Numbered from the stretch's first letter, positions 27,996 through 36,480 are shown. The stretch is 64,000 bases of DNA from CAYRWR01 sp964428015 (GCA_964428015.1 CAYRWR010000013.1:14302-78301); one strand, 5' to 3'. The notes: generated from the letters alone by a model not told the origin. Numbers and translations: made by a program.

Positions 27996-28885
27996 AGATC
28001 AGGGTACCGGGAAATATCCTGCTGAGCGGAGAATACGCCGTTCTGGAACCAGGCGGTACCGGATTGGCTCTGGCCCTTAACCGGTATTTTTACCTGGAAG
28101 CTGAACCTTCTACCCAATGGGACATCACCAGCCTCTATCCCGACAGGGAAACCCGTTGGATACCGGGTTCATCCCCTTTTCTGGATAGGCTCCTGTACCG
28201 GCTGACGGCGCAATTTCCGGGTACAGGACCCCATAAGGCAATCCTGGACAGCAGGGAGCTGTATCACCGGGGACACAAGCTGGGACTGGGTTCCAGTGCC
28301 TGTACCGCCCTGTGTCTGACCACTTTGTTTATGTGCTCCCGGAACAATAAACGTCCCGGTTTGAGAAAACTAGGACAGAGCGCCATATTGGCTCATCGTT
28401 ACGCCCAGGCTGGCAAGGGCAGCGGCTATGACATCCTGACCAGCCTGCATGGGGGATGGGGTATTTTCCGGGGAGGACTATCACCGGACTGGCATCCCCT
28501 GACTGGTCCTGATCTGCCTTTGTTTCTCTTGCCCGGCTCATCTGAGATTTCCAGCCAGGCGGCCATACTCAAATGGGAAGCATTCCGCAAGGAGCATCCC
28601 GGAGAGTGGAAAAAATATGTCCATGACAACCACCGCATCACCCGGCTGGCCCGACAAAAAAAATGGATGGAGTTCCTGGAGCAAGCCCGGGCCTGGGGCT
28701 TAAGCCTGGGCAGAGATGTGACCATACCGTCTGAAATTCCGGTACCACCGGGGTTTTCAGCTGAACAATGCAAAGCCGTGGGTGCCGGCAATGAGATCGG
28801 CCTGGGTGTGGGACCAGCTTTACTCCCGGAACACTCTCCGGTCATTGCGGTACATCCTGCTCCTGAAGGCCTGAAATGGCTGTAG
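27992..28885 (+). CDS. mvaK2: Phosphomevalonate kinase (GHMP kinase)
   Basis: This is a 297-residue GHMP kinase that should phosphorylate mevalonate 5-phosphate. It begins VPGNILLSGEYAVLEPGGTG, the GHMP motif 1 with the GEYAVL variant typical of phosphomevalonate kinases, and has the ATP loop KLGLGSSACTALCL (about 91-104). A KGSGYDILTSLHGG block near residue 140 holds the catalytic aspartate. The assignment as phosphomevalonate and not mevalonate kinase rests on the GEYAVL motif and on the position between mvaD and the second kinase. It is shorter than the 330-360 residues common in other bacteria. It overlaps mvaD by 4 bp and the next kinase by 10 bp. Confidence 0.85.
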   Translation: MKIRVPGNILLSGEYAVLEPGGTGLALALNRYFYLEAEPSTQWDITSLYPDRETRWIPGSSPFLDRLLYRLTAQFPGTGPHKAILDSRELYHRGHKLGLGSSACTALCLTTLFMCSRNNKRPGLRKLGQSAILAHRYAQAGKGSGYDILTSLHGGWGIFRGGLSPDWHPLTGPDLPLFLLPGSSEISSQAAILKWEAFRKEHPGEWKKYVHDNHRITRLARQKKWMEFLEQARAWGLSLGRDVTIPSEIPVPPGFSAEQCKAVGAGNEIGLGVGPALLPEHSPVIAVHPAPEGLKWL

Positions 28886-29775
28886 CTCCGGGTAAACTGA
28901 TCTTGCTGGGTGAACACAGCGCGGTCTTTGGATATCCCGCCGTGGGAATACCCCTCCCTCTCTACACCAGGGTGGACCTTTTACCCCGGATGAAGCAGGG
29001 TCTTTTTCCCGGAATGGCGCGGGAACAGGTGCCTGTCCTGCAGTCTCTGGTAGACAGCCTGCCCGGTGGTCCGGACCCGGACCGCATCAGTATTGGCATC
29101 CGATCCGGATTACCCCCAGGTGCCGGATTGGGGTCATCCGCCGCCCTGTGTACTGCTCTGGTCAGGGCTTTTTTTCCCGGACTGGATGATCGGGGAGTCT
29201 GGGAAAGAGCTCATCGGGCGGAAAAAATTTTTCACGGCCATCCTTCCGGTATCGACACCGGCTTATCTGCTCTGGCGGGACCCCTGATCTTTCACCCCGC
29301 GCAGGGGATACTCCCCCGGATTTCTCCAGTCTCATATGGTCCCTCCTGGCTGGTAGTCTGCGCTCTGCCCCGTAGTGATTCCACCCGAAACTTAATAGCA
29401 CAAATCAAAGCCAGGCATGACAGCCGCGACCCCGTGATCCTGACGGGGCTGAGTCTATTGGGGAATAACGCGGCAACTCTGATCCAAAGAACGGGTGCAA
29501 TATCCCCACAGGTTTTCGGCGGCCTGTGTACTTCCTCCCAGGAGGTACTGGCAGGCTGGGGTCTAAGTCTGCCTGTTCTGGATGACTTTCTGGCCGAATC
29601 CCCGCGCTGGGACGCAAGGGGGGGAAAATTCAGCGGAGCGGGAGGAGGCGGGGCTTTTTTCACGGTTTATTCCAGTCGAAAGGAAGCGGAAAACGGAAAG
29701 GCCCACACCATACAGTGGTTCGGGGAGAGGGGGGTGTCTCTTCTGATGGAGCCGTTGATATTGAGGGGAGTTTAA
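28876..29775 (+). CDS. mvaK1: Mevalonate kinase (GHMP kinase)
   Basis: It phosphorylates mevalonate to mevalonate 5-phosphate. The 299-residue protein opens VAPGKLILLGEHSAVFGYPA, the motif 1 characteristic of mevalonate kinases. The ATP loop is PPGAGLGSSAALCTALV (about 79-95). The segment HPSGIDTGLSAL contains the catalytic aspartate, and the C-terminal motif 3 is KFSGAGGGGAFF. It is the last gene of the operon. No convincing terminator follows: only a GGGGA/TCCCC repeat near 29788-29807 without a T run is seen. Some read-through into the zinc peptidase gene is possible. Confidence 0.92.
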   Translation: MAVAPGKLILLGEHSAVFGYPAVGIPLPLYTRVDLLPRMKQGLFPGMAREQVPVLQSLVDSLPGGPDPDRISIGIRSGLPPGAGLGSSAALCTALVRAFFPGLDDRGVWERAHRAEKIFHGHPSGIDTGLSALAGPLIFHPAQGILPRISPVSYGPSWLVVCALPRSDSTRNLIAQIKARHDSRDPVILTGLSLLGNNAATLIQRTGAISPQVFGGLCTSSQEVLAGWGLSLPVLDDFLAESPRWDARGGKFSGAGGGGAFFTVYSSRKEAENGKAHTIQWFGERGVSLLMEPLILRGV

Positions 29776-29849
29776 TATGTGTCACCGGGGAGATAACTAA
29801 GTCCCCCTAGTGATCTAAATCACCGCTGTCCCTCTTCCCATTTTTCTTC

Positions 29850-29878
29850 TTGAATAAAACCTTACCGCCCCTTACAAT
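29850..29878 (+). promoter_or_regulatory. Candidate promoter of the zinc-peptidase lipoprotein
   Basis: TTGAAT (29850-29855), a 17-bp spacer and TACAAT (29873-29878), ending 41 bp before the ATG. Confidence 0.5.
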
Positions 29879-29919
29879 CTCTTATCCCCTGATACAGAAA
29901 TACACCCAGGAGATTTCTT

Positions 29920-31215
29920 ATGCGCCCCACACTCTCTTTATCCCTCGCCGCCCTGTTTCTAAGTCTGACTGCCGCCTGCTCAGTCCCGCTGCGCAGTGAA
30001 GTCCTGCACCGGGACCTTCCCGGACTGACCCCTGCTGCTGAACAACTGGCTGCTCCGGTTACCAATACAGTTGACCATGAGATCGCGAGCCGCGCCGCGG
30101 GTGAGTTCCTGGCCTGGCTGGAAAAACGTTACGGCAGGCCTAAGTACCGGGAGCTCCTCTATGCCATTCAGTCCGGCAGCCTGGCGGATGCTCTGTACCG
30201 CGTCTACGGACAGAGTTTTTACCAAATTTCCTCTGATATGCTGTATCACCTGGATCAGGATTCCGGACGGGATCCTATGGCCTGGATCGATTTAGGGCCT
30301 ATACGCGTCTATTATCATCCCGGAGGCCGGGCGGAGCAGGACCTGCCTCACATCCGCTACCTGGTACAGCGCTACCTGGATCAGATCCGAAAAGATGTCC
30401 TCCTGCCCCAGGGCCGCTGGCAGACCATTGAGAGCAATCTTTCCCTGATTCAGGAAAATCACATCCGCCTCTACCTTCATGACAATGCATCCCAATCCCA
30501 TATTAAAAGTATAGCGGAGACCAAACTGGGACTCTTTCTCCACAGCACCAATGGTACTATAATCCCGGAATACCAGGTAGATATGGTTTTCGAATACTAT
30601 GGCCTGCTGTCCAGCTATACTTTTGTCCATGAAATGAGCCATGCCTTGCTGGCACTGTCCCGCGGTATCCTCAGCCCCGTGACCATAAATTATAGTTTAT
30701 GGCAGCATGACCCTCGTCTGGCTGGTCTGAAAGATGACGCTTTTTTCCAGGCACTATTCCGTCTCCCCGCTTTTCAGCAGGAATTACGCACCACCCTGCA
30801 GTCCAATATCTCTCCGCTCATCTGGGCCGGCCGAACTGATGTTTGGGAAGAAGGAATGGCGGAATACCTGGTGGGGCGTTACAACCTTTTTCAGCAAGCC
30901 GGACTGATACCTGATGTAGACCGGGAGCTGGCTTTTTATCTGTCCCGCGGTACCGCTCTTACACCCCTGGATGCTTTAATAACCCGGGGCTACCGGCCCT
31001 CACCTCTCATGTCCCGCTCCAAAATCTATCAGCACTATCAACTTGGGCATTCCTTTGTCCGCTACCTGGCTGACACCTTCGGCCAGGACCGTCTGCTGGA
31101 CTTTTATTATCATTCCTGTGACACCGGAGATTTTGAGAAGTACTTCGGGCAGAGTTACTCCGCGGTAAAGCGGGATTGGGAGATGAAAGTCGGGATACAG
31201 AAGAAAAAACCCTGA
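29920..31215 (+). CDS. Lipoprotein zinc peptidase (gluzincin/MA-like)
   Basis: The product has 431 residues with a lipoprotein signal peptide (lipobox LTAAC, cysteine 20). A zinc-peptidase core is visible: FVHEMSHALLALSRG with HExxH at residues 237-241, and about 70 residues later WEEGMAEYL (309-317), which supplies the glutamate third ligand of gluzincins. A later HSFVRYLADTFG helix matches the C-terminal part of MA-type peptidases. It is therefore likely a membrane-anchored peptidase facing the periplasm or the surface. The substrate is unknown. AGGAGA precedes the ATG and it has its own candidate promoter. It converges on a GNAT gene with an 8-bp gap. There is no obvious link to the mevalonate operon upstream. 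Confidence 0.78.
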   Translation: MRPTLSLSLAALFLSLTAACSVPLRSEVLHRDLPGLTPAAEQLAAPVTNTVDHEIASRAAGEFLAWLEKRYGRPKYRELLYAIQSGSLADALYRVYGQSFYQISSDMLYHLDQDSGRDPMAWIDLGPIRVYYHPGGRAEQDLPHIRYLVQRYLDQIRKDVLLPQGRWQTIESNLSLIQENHIRLYLHDNASQSHIKSIAETKLGLFLHSTNGTIIPEYQVDMVFEYYGLLSSYTFVHEMSHALLALSRGILSPVTINYSLWQHDPRLAGLKDDAFFQALFRLPAFQQELRTTLQSNISPLIWAGRTDVWEEGMAEYLVGRYNLFQQAGLIPDVDRELAFYLSRGTALTPLDALITRGYRPSPLMSRSKIYQHYQLGHSFVRYLADTFGQDRLLDFYYHSCDTGDFEKYFGQSYSAVKRDWEMKVGIQKKKP

Positions 31216-31223
31216 TAAAAACC

Positions 31224-31730
31224 TCAGATTAACACTTTCACCATATATACCATACCTTTGTCATCCGGACTGTCTGACCCGGACCGGTAGGAATAGCCAT
31301 GCTTATAATAAAATCTATGGGCTGTGATGGAGGCGGGGATGGTGATTTTCTTCCCACCCCGTTGTCTGATAATATTCTCTCCCTTTTCCAGGAGCAGGGT
31401 GCCGATTCCACGGCAATGATATTCCGGTAAAATGAATACAGTGCGTATTACATAATCACCCTCTCCGCCCTGGCTGTCGGGTACCACCCCTAATGTCCCC
31501 ACCGGAATCTTGCCATCCAGAGCTACAAGGACGATCCTGTCACGGGCATATTCCCTTATTTTCTCAGGACTGAAGGCTTGGACGTGGTTTTCGATTTCCT
31601 CAGCAGAGTAGTCCCGGCTGTTTATCTCTTTCAAATTGCGGATCACAATCTCCGACAAAGCCGGAGCATATTCATCCTGATAAGACACGACCCGTATTTT
31701 TCCGGTCTGATTGTGCTGTTCCCTTTTCAT
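31224..31730 (-). CDS. GNAT family N-acetyltransferase
   Basis: This is a 168-residue GCN5-related acetyltransferase. The acetyl-CoA binding motif A is visible as VIRTVFILPEYHCRGIGTLLLE (about 91-112), with the Q/RxxGxG/A turn as CRGIGT. A C-terminal HRFYYKHGYSYR strand-helix completes the fold. Family members acetylate small molecules or protein N-termini; the substrate cannot be read. It stands alone, converging with the zinc-peptidase gene. Confidence 0.88.
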   Translation of the reverse strand: MKREQHNQTGKIRVVSYQDEYAPALSEIVIRNLKEINSRDYSAEEIENHVQAFSPEKIREYARDRIVLVALDGKIPVGTLGVVPDSQGGEGDYVIRTVFILPEYHCRGIGTLLLEKGENIIRQRGGKKITIPASITAHRFYYKHGYSYRSGSDSPDDKGMVYMVKVLI

Positions 31731-32150
31731 TTTCCGGTCTTCCCCCTGGATTGAACAGCCACACTTTATCCTGATTTTTAATTAGTTACAAGTTCCCGCA
31801 GTTGTAAAAAAGAAGAGTGCTTCCTGTGCGGAGAGAGGCCCTTCCTTTGAGTTTTCTCCGTCCGCCGAGCCTTTTACAGATATCCCGGATGGCCCTGAAG
31901 AGACGTCCCTTCCGGTACCGCGGCTTATCCCACTACTGACCTGGACGGGCGGTTATCTCTTCTCACCCGGTCAAAATAGCGGACTGTCACGGTACCACCT
32001 GAGGGATGGGCGTGAACCTGAGCGGGTGGGCGGTGCCGTTATCTTAACGCCTCCGGCGGGAATGGAGTTCATTCAATTTTTCACTTTAAATTCTCACAGA
32101 ATGCAACATGAAGCCGATAATTCAACAACATATGTCCGGAGGTTTTTTTT
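31731..32150. other. 420-bp intergenic region without a recognised gene
   Basis: No rRNA, tRNA, tmRNA, SRP or RNase P signature was recognised here. On the plus strand one frame stays open from 31786 to 32154 (122 codons) and its TGA overlaps the ATG of the next lipoprotein gene. It has no ATG, GTG or TTG until 32062, so it cannot be called as a gene. It could be a decayed gene or chance. GGAGG at about 32138 is the ribosome-binding site of the next gene. Confidence 0.5.
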
Positions 32151-32840
32151 ATGAAAAATTTGATGGTGTATATCCTGCTCTTATCTATTTTTCTGAGTGG
32201 TTGTGCTTACTCTCAGAAGATTATTAATTCCACGGCTTTTTCTGTGCGGGCCTGCCTGCGGGATCGCCAGTATGACGAACATCAGAACTACACTATCGCG
32301 GTCTGGATCGATGAAGTCACCCCCCTTCGCAGTCTGGCGGACATCCAGTCCTTCCAATTCAAACTAGGAAAGTCGCTGGTTTCCACCGACAAAGATATTG
32401 CAAAAAACTGCTACACTAATCAAAACGGCGGGCTGGGTTACTTTTACCAGTACCGTATTAAAGACACTAATCAACTCCTGTCCCCGGTGGAAGTGACCCT
32501 GGTAGCTCCCGGGGTCTGTTATATCTACAATGATTTCGTCATTAGAAAAATAGTGGGGCGGCCCCTCATCAGGCAATTTGAAAAGTCCCACACTATTCTG
32601 AAAAGAGCCAAAGTCTCATTCGAATTCGAAAATTTGGAACCCGGCTATGTATACCAGTTTTCCATCTATGGAACTAATGAACTCATGGTATACAACAGGT
32701 TACTTTCCGATACCCAATCCACTCTCCCGGTTGACCTCAGGGGCTTTACTTCCGGCACCCACCTGATTGGTATCTACAAACTGGACGATCAGGTAAACAA
32801 CAATCTGATCAGCCGGGAATACAGTGTGGTTTTAGAGTGA
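32151..32840 (+). CDS. Predicted lipoprotein of unknown function
   Basis: The product has 229 residues with a lipoprotein signal peptide (MKNLMVYILLLSIFLSGC, lipobox LSGC, cysteine 18). The mature part is mostly beta-strand and has two regions that look like Ig-type sandwiches, for example KVSFEFENLEPGYVYQFSIYG, near residue 165. No known domain is recognised. GGAGG sits 8 bp before the ATG. A gap of about 220 bp with its own promoter separates it from glycogen phosphorylase, so it is probably transcribed alone. Confidence 0.7.
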   Translation: MKNLMVYILLLSIFLSGCAYSQKIINSTAFSVRACLRDRQYDEHQNYTIAVWIDEVTPLRSLADIQSFQFKLGKSLVSTDKDIAKNCYTNQNGGLGYFYQYRIKDTNQLLSPVEVTLVAPGVCYIYNDFVIRKIVGRPLIRQFEKSHTILKRAKVSFEFENLEPGYVYQFSIYGTNELMVYNRLLSDTQSTLPVDLRGFTSGTHLIGIYKLDDQVNNNLISREYSVVLE

Positions 32841-32985
32841 ATCTATGTGACTCTCCCCTGGAGTCTACCTGAATATTAATTGTATATATGCTTTTTATTA
32901 AAAATCCGTTCAAACTCTTATCAGGGAATGCAACTCTTTAAAACTTCCCCGGCTTGTCATTTGCCCCCTCCTTTTCCCCCCTGAT

Positions 32986-33014
32986 TTGTGTTTTTCCCTG
33001 TTTCCGTTTACAAT
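32986..33014 (+). promoter_or_regulatory. Candidate glgP promoter
   Basis: TTGTGT (32986-32991), a 17-bp spacer and TACAAT (33009-33014). Transcription should start near 33021, leaving a 44-base leader. Confidence 0.5.
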
Positions 33015-33024
33015 ATGTAGCTTC

Positions 33025-33042
33025 GCAGTATACCTATACTGC
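33025..33042. promoter_or_regulatory. Palindrome in the glgP leader (operator or hairpin)
   Basis: GCAGTATA and its exact complement TATACTGC flank a CC dinucleotide. It lies just after the predicted transcription start and 8 bp before the AAGGAG ribosome-binding site. It could be a repressor site or an RNA hairpin that affects initiation. Confidence 0.5.
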
Positions 33043-33064
33043 CAATACACACAAGGAGTTACGC

Positions 33065-35524
33065 ATGGCCAAGGCTACCCTGGACAAAAAACAATTAAAA
33101 ACCGAGATCCTTCATCAATTAAAATTACATTATAGTAAGACCCTGGAAGAAGCCAATCCTCAGGAAATCTACGCTGCTACCACTTACGCTCTGATGGATA
33201 CCGTATTGGATAAATGGATGGCTACCCGGGAGACCTACGACAAGAAAAAAGTAAAACAAGCCTACTATCTCTCTGCCGAGTTCCTGATGGGACGCGCCTT
33301 CGGCAATAACCTGGTCAATCTGCAGGTCCTGCCCGAAGTCTCTGAAGTGCTCAAGGAGCTCAAAGTCGATATCAATCTGATCGAAGATCAGGAATTCGAT
33401 GCCGGCTTGGGTAATGGAGGGTTGGGCCGCCTGGCTGCCTGCTTCCTGGACAGTATGGCTACCCTGGAACTCCCCGGACACGGTTACGGAATCCGTTACC
33501 GCTACGGGATATTCGAACAGCGTATCATCAACGGTTACCAGGTGGAATATCCCGATAAATGGCTGCGCTACGGTGACCCCTGGGCTGTCAAACGTGATGA
33601 CCTGGCGGTAGAAGTCAAATTCGGAGGACGCATAGAAGTAGAAGTGGACAAAGAAGGACGTAAACACTTCCAGAGAGTGGGTGCTGAAATCATCCAGGCC
33701 ATCCCCTACGATACCCCCATCATCGGTTACGGTGTGAATACCGTCAATACCCTGCGATTATGGGAGGCGGAATCTCCGGAGGAATTTGATCTCCAGATTT
33801 TTAACGAAGGGCATTACCCTCAGGCGGTGGCCAAGTCCAATACCGCCCAGGATATTTCCCGCGTACTCTATCCCAATGATAATACCAATCCCGGAAAGGA
33901 ACTCCGCCTGCGTCAACAGTTCTTCTTTGTTTCAGCCTCCCTGCAGGATATCATCCGTTCCTACAAAAACCGGCACGGCAGCGACTTCTCCAAATTTTCC
34001 AGCGAGATCGCGCTGCAGCTTAATGACACTCACCCCGTAGTGGCCATACCGGAACTGATGCGCATTCTCATGGACTGGGAAAAGATGGAATGGGAAGAAG
34101 CCTGGGAAATTGTAAACCAGAGCTGCGCCTATACCAATCACACCCTTATGGCAGAAGCACTGGAAAAATGGCCCCTGGATCTGTTCAGCCGCCTGCTGCC
34201 CCGCCAGTACCAGATTATCGAAGAAATCAACCGCCGCTTCATGACTGAAGTACACAACCGCTTCCCCGGTGATTTTGAGCGCTACCGCAAGATGTCCATT
34301 ATCCATGAAGGTATGATCAATATGGCCTGGCTGGCTATTGTCGGTACCCATTCCGTGAATGGAGTGGCCGCGCTCCATACTGAACTCCTGCGCAAACAGG
34401 AACTCACTCAGTGGGACGACTACTACCCTACCAAGTTCAACAACAAGACCAACGGAGTCACACAGCGCCGCTGGCTGCTCAAATGCAATCCGGCTTTATC
34501 CTCACTTATCACAGAAACCATTGGGGATAAATGGATCACCGACCTCAAAGATCTGAAAAAACTGGAAGCCAGTATCAAGGATAAATCCTTTGTGAAGAAA
34601 TTCCACGATATTAAACTGGCCAATAAAAAAGTTCTGGCTGATTTTATCAAGCATGAAATGGGTGTGGACATTGACCCTAATTCCATATTCGATGTCCAGA
34701 TCAAGCGTCTGCACGAATACAAACGTCAGCTTTTAAATGTCCTGCATATCATGCACCTGTATAATGAAATTAAAAAGAACCCCAAACTGGACATGCAGCC
34801 CCGCACCTTTATTTTTGGAGCAAAAGCCGCCAGCGGATACCACCGCGCAAAATTGATCATCAAACTAATCAACAATATTTCCAAAGTCATAAATAACGAT
34901 GCTTCCATAAAGGGCAAGCTTAAAGTCGTATTTCTGCCTAATTACCGGGTATCCCTGGCAGAAAAAATATTCCCCGCCAGTGAAGTCTCAGAACAAATTT
35001 CCACCGCAGGACTGGAAGCCAGCGGTACCGGAAACATGAAATTCATGCTCAACGGAGCCATCACTATCGGTACTCTGGATGGGGCTAATATCGAAATCGT
35101 AGAAGAAGCCGGAGCCAAGAATGCCTTTATCTTCGGCCTCAAAGCTGATGAGATCAATAAACTCAACCAGACCGGCACCTACAACCCCTGGGATCTGTAT
35201 CATTCTGACTCACGTATTAAAAGTGTAGTAGATCAGTTGATAGACGGTACCTATACTGGTAATGAGCGCCCCGATATCTTCCGTGAACTCTATGATGCCC
35301 TGATGCACGGTGTAGACGGGACCCGCCCTGATGTTTATTATGTTCTCCAGGATTTTGCTGATTATGCACGAGCCCAGTCAGAGGTTGATAAAGCCTACCG
35401 TGACCAGGAAAAGTGGGATGGCATGGCTATCATGAATGTAGCTAATTCGGGCAAGTTTAGTTCTGATCGTACTATAATGCAATATGCTAAAGAAATCTGG
35501 AATATCAAACCTGTAAAAATCTAA
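33065..35524 (+). CDS. glgP: Glycogen/starch/alpha-glucan phosphorylase
   Basis: The enzyme releases glucose 1-phosphate from the non-reducing ends of glycogen, using pyridoxal phosphate. At 819 residues it has the normal family length. Typical blocks are YYLSAEFLMGRA, the DAGLGNGGLGRLAACFLDS glucan loop, and the PLP lysine motif EASGTGNMKFMLNGA near residue 660. The start is the ATG at 33065, since AAGGAG lies 8 bp upstream and the family N-terminus follows. A longer frame from 32954 would cover the promoter. Expression seems to be controlled through the palindrome in the leader. A strong terminator follows. No other glycogen gene is nearby. Confidence 0.95.
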   Translation: MAKATLDKKQLKTEILHQLKLHYSKTLEEANPQEIYAATTYALMDTVLDKWMATRETYDKKKVKQAYYLSAEFLMGRAFGNNLVNLQVLPEVSEVLKELKVDINLIEDQEFDAGLGNGGLGRLAACFLDSMATLELPGHGYGIRYRYGIFEQRIINGYQVEYPDKWLRYGDPWAVKRDDLAVEVKFGGRIEVEVDKEGRKHFQRVGAEIIQAIPYDTPIIGYGVNTVNTLRLWEAESPEEFDLQIFNEGHYPQAVAKSNTAQDISRVLYPNDNTNPGKELRLRQQFFFVSASLQDIIRSYKNRHGSDFSKFSSEIALQLNDTHPVVAIPELMRILMDWEKMEWEEAWEIVNQSCAYTNHTLMAEALEKWPLDLFSRLLPRQYQIIEEINRRFMTEVHNRFPGDFERYRKMSIIHEGMINMAWLAIVGTHSVNGVAALHTELLRKQELTQWDDYYPTKFNNKTNGVTQRRWLLKCNPALSSLITETIGDKWITDLKDLKKLEASIKDKSFVKKFHDIKLANKKVLADFIKHEMGVDIDPNSIFDVQIKRLHEYKRQLLNVLHIMHLYNEIKKNPKLDMQPRTFIFGAKAASGYHRAKLIIKLINNISKVINNDASIKGKLKVVFLPNYRVSLAEKIFPASEVSEQISTAGLEASGTGNMKFMLNGAITIGTLDGANIEIVEEAGAKNAFIFGLKADEINKLNQTGTYNPWDLYHSDSRIKSVVDQLIDGTYTGNERPDIFRELYDALMHGVDGTRPDVYYVLQDFADYARAQSEVDKAYRDQEKWDGMAIMNVANSGKFSSDRTIMQYAKEIWNIKPVKI

Positions 35525-35541
35525 ACAAATAGTTCAAAGTG

Positions 35542-35577
35542 AAAACGGCGTCTGAATTACAGACGCCGTTTTTTTTA
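35542..35577. terminator. Bidirectional rho-independent terminator
   Basis: A perfect 13-bp stem (35542-35554 and 35560-35572) has a five-base AATTA loop, a T run on the plus side and A residues before the stem. It ends glgP and can also serve the lipoprotein gene converging from the minus strand, whose stop is at 35588. Confidence 0.93.
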
Positions 35578-35587
35578 TCAGCTCTTT

Positions 35588-35920
35588 TTAGTTAGTCATG
35601 GCATTGGCTTTAAAATCAACACTTAACTTTGCTGTAATGCGAGTCAGCTCTTTGTAAAAAACCAGGGCTTCTCCCGGTTTGAGTTTTTTACGTACTGCAC
35701 CGGCTTCCTGACTGAGTTTTTCAATCTTCTGTTTCAGTTCATTGGACATAGCAGAGTCTTTTTGACCTGGTGATGTCTGCTGCTTGACATGAACCAGGTA
35801 TTCATCCACCACTGTTTCATAATTCTTCAGCCAGGTTTTGCTGTCATCACTCAATTCCACCTTAGCGCAGGCTGTCATCACTAGAAATAAACTTAGACCC
35901 AGCACCATCAGTCTTTTCAT
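35588..35920 (-). CDS. Small predicted lipoprotein of unknown function
   Basis: The product has 110 residues with a lipoprotein signal peptide (MKRLMVLGLSLFLVMTAC, cysteine 18). The mature part is about 90 residues, highly charged and helical, with no recognised domain. It resembles the lipoprotein upstream of yidD (50783-51226) only in general architecture. The ATG follows the acpS stop by one base, with GGAGG across the junction, so the two are co-transcribed. A strong shared terminator lies just downstream. Confidence 0.75.
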   Translation of the reverse strand: MKRLMVLGLSLFLVMTACAKVELSDDSKTWLKNYETVVDEYLVHVKQQTSPGQKDSAMSNELKQKIEKLSQEAGAVRKKLKPGEALVFYKELTRITAKLSVDFKANAMTN

Positions 35921-35921
35921 A

Positions 35922-36311
35922 TTAACCTCCTGGATTTATATCTGGAATCTCCAGTATCACTACCGCATTGGCGACTAGCTTATTGTGAGACAGAGAGATA
36001 TGGATGAGGGGAGATCCTGCCTGCTGCCACTGCTCCAGAGTCCCGCCATGCAGCCGAATCTCCGGTTTTCCGGTAGGGTGGTTGAATACCTCGATTTCGT
36101 GAAAAGCCAGTACCCCATAACCCAGACATTTATAATAAGCTTCTTTAGCAGCAAACCGTGCCGCCAAATGAGTAAAGGGCTCTTTATAGGTAAAGCAGTA
36201 ATCCCATTCCAGAGTTGTAAACACCCTGTCCCGGAACTTCTCGCCTCTTTGCTCAAAAACCTTATGGATACGTTCGATCTCAATGATATCAGTTCCCACT
36301 CCCAGTATCAC
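35922..36311 (-). CDS. acpS: Holo-[acyl-carrier-protein] synthase
   Basis: It transfers the 4'-phosphopantetheine of CoA to acyl carrier protein. The 129-residue product has the family signature GVGTDIIEIERI at residues 4-15, with the magnesium-binding aspartate, and ARFAAKEAYYKCLG near residues 50-63 with the second acidic ligand. The C-terminus has an HISLSHNKLVANAVV strand. The start is GTG, with GGAGG about 8 bp upstream. Length is normal. It is co-transcribed with a small lipoprotein. Confidence 0.94.
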   Translation of the reverse strand: MILGVGTDIIEIERIHKVFEQRGEKFRDRVFTTLEWDYCFTYKEPFTHLAARFAAKEAYYKCLGYGVLAFHEIEVFNHPTGKPEIRLHGGTLEQWQQAGSPLIHISLSHNKLVANAVVILEIPDINPGG

Positions 36312-36451
36312 ACCGGCCTCCTCAATACATGATTATAAGTTCTGCCCGTGGGAATTTCCAGTTTATAACCTTTTTGACAGACTGACACACTGCTCCCCTA
36401 AAACCCTAATTTCTGGGTCATATTGACACAGTAACTCAAGCCTCTAACCTT

Positions 36452-36480
36452 TTGGTGAATTTTATATCTTATTATATAGT
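36452..36480 (+). promoter_or_regulatory. Candidate promoter of the sigma factor gene
   Basis: TTGGTG (36452-36457), a 17-bp spacer and TATAGT (36475-36480). A TTGACA at 36423-36428 lacks a matching -10. Confidence 0.45.

Noticed and set aside
29776..29849. Terminator after the mevalonate operon
   Set aside because: A 5-bp GGGGA/TCCCC stem exists but lacks a T run, so it was not called.
36423..36451. TTGACA at 36423 as the sigma-factor promoter
   Set aside because: No TATAAT-like element lies 16-18 bp after it. The pair TTGGTG/TATAGT further downstream fits better.
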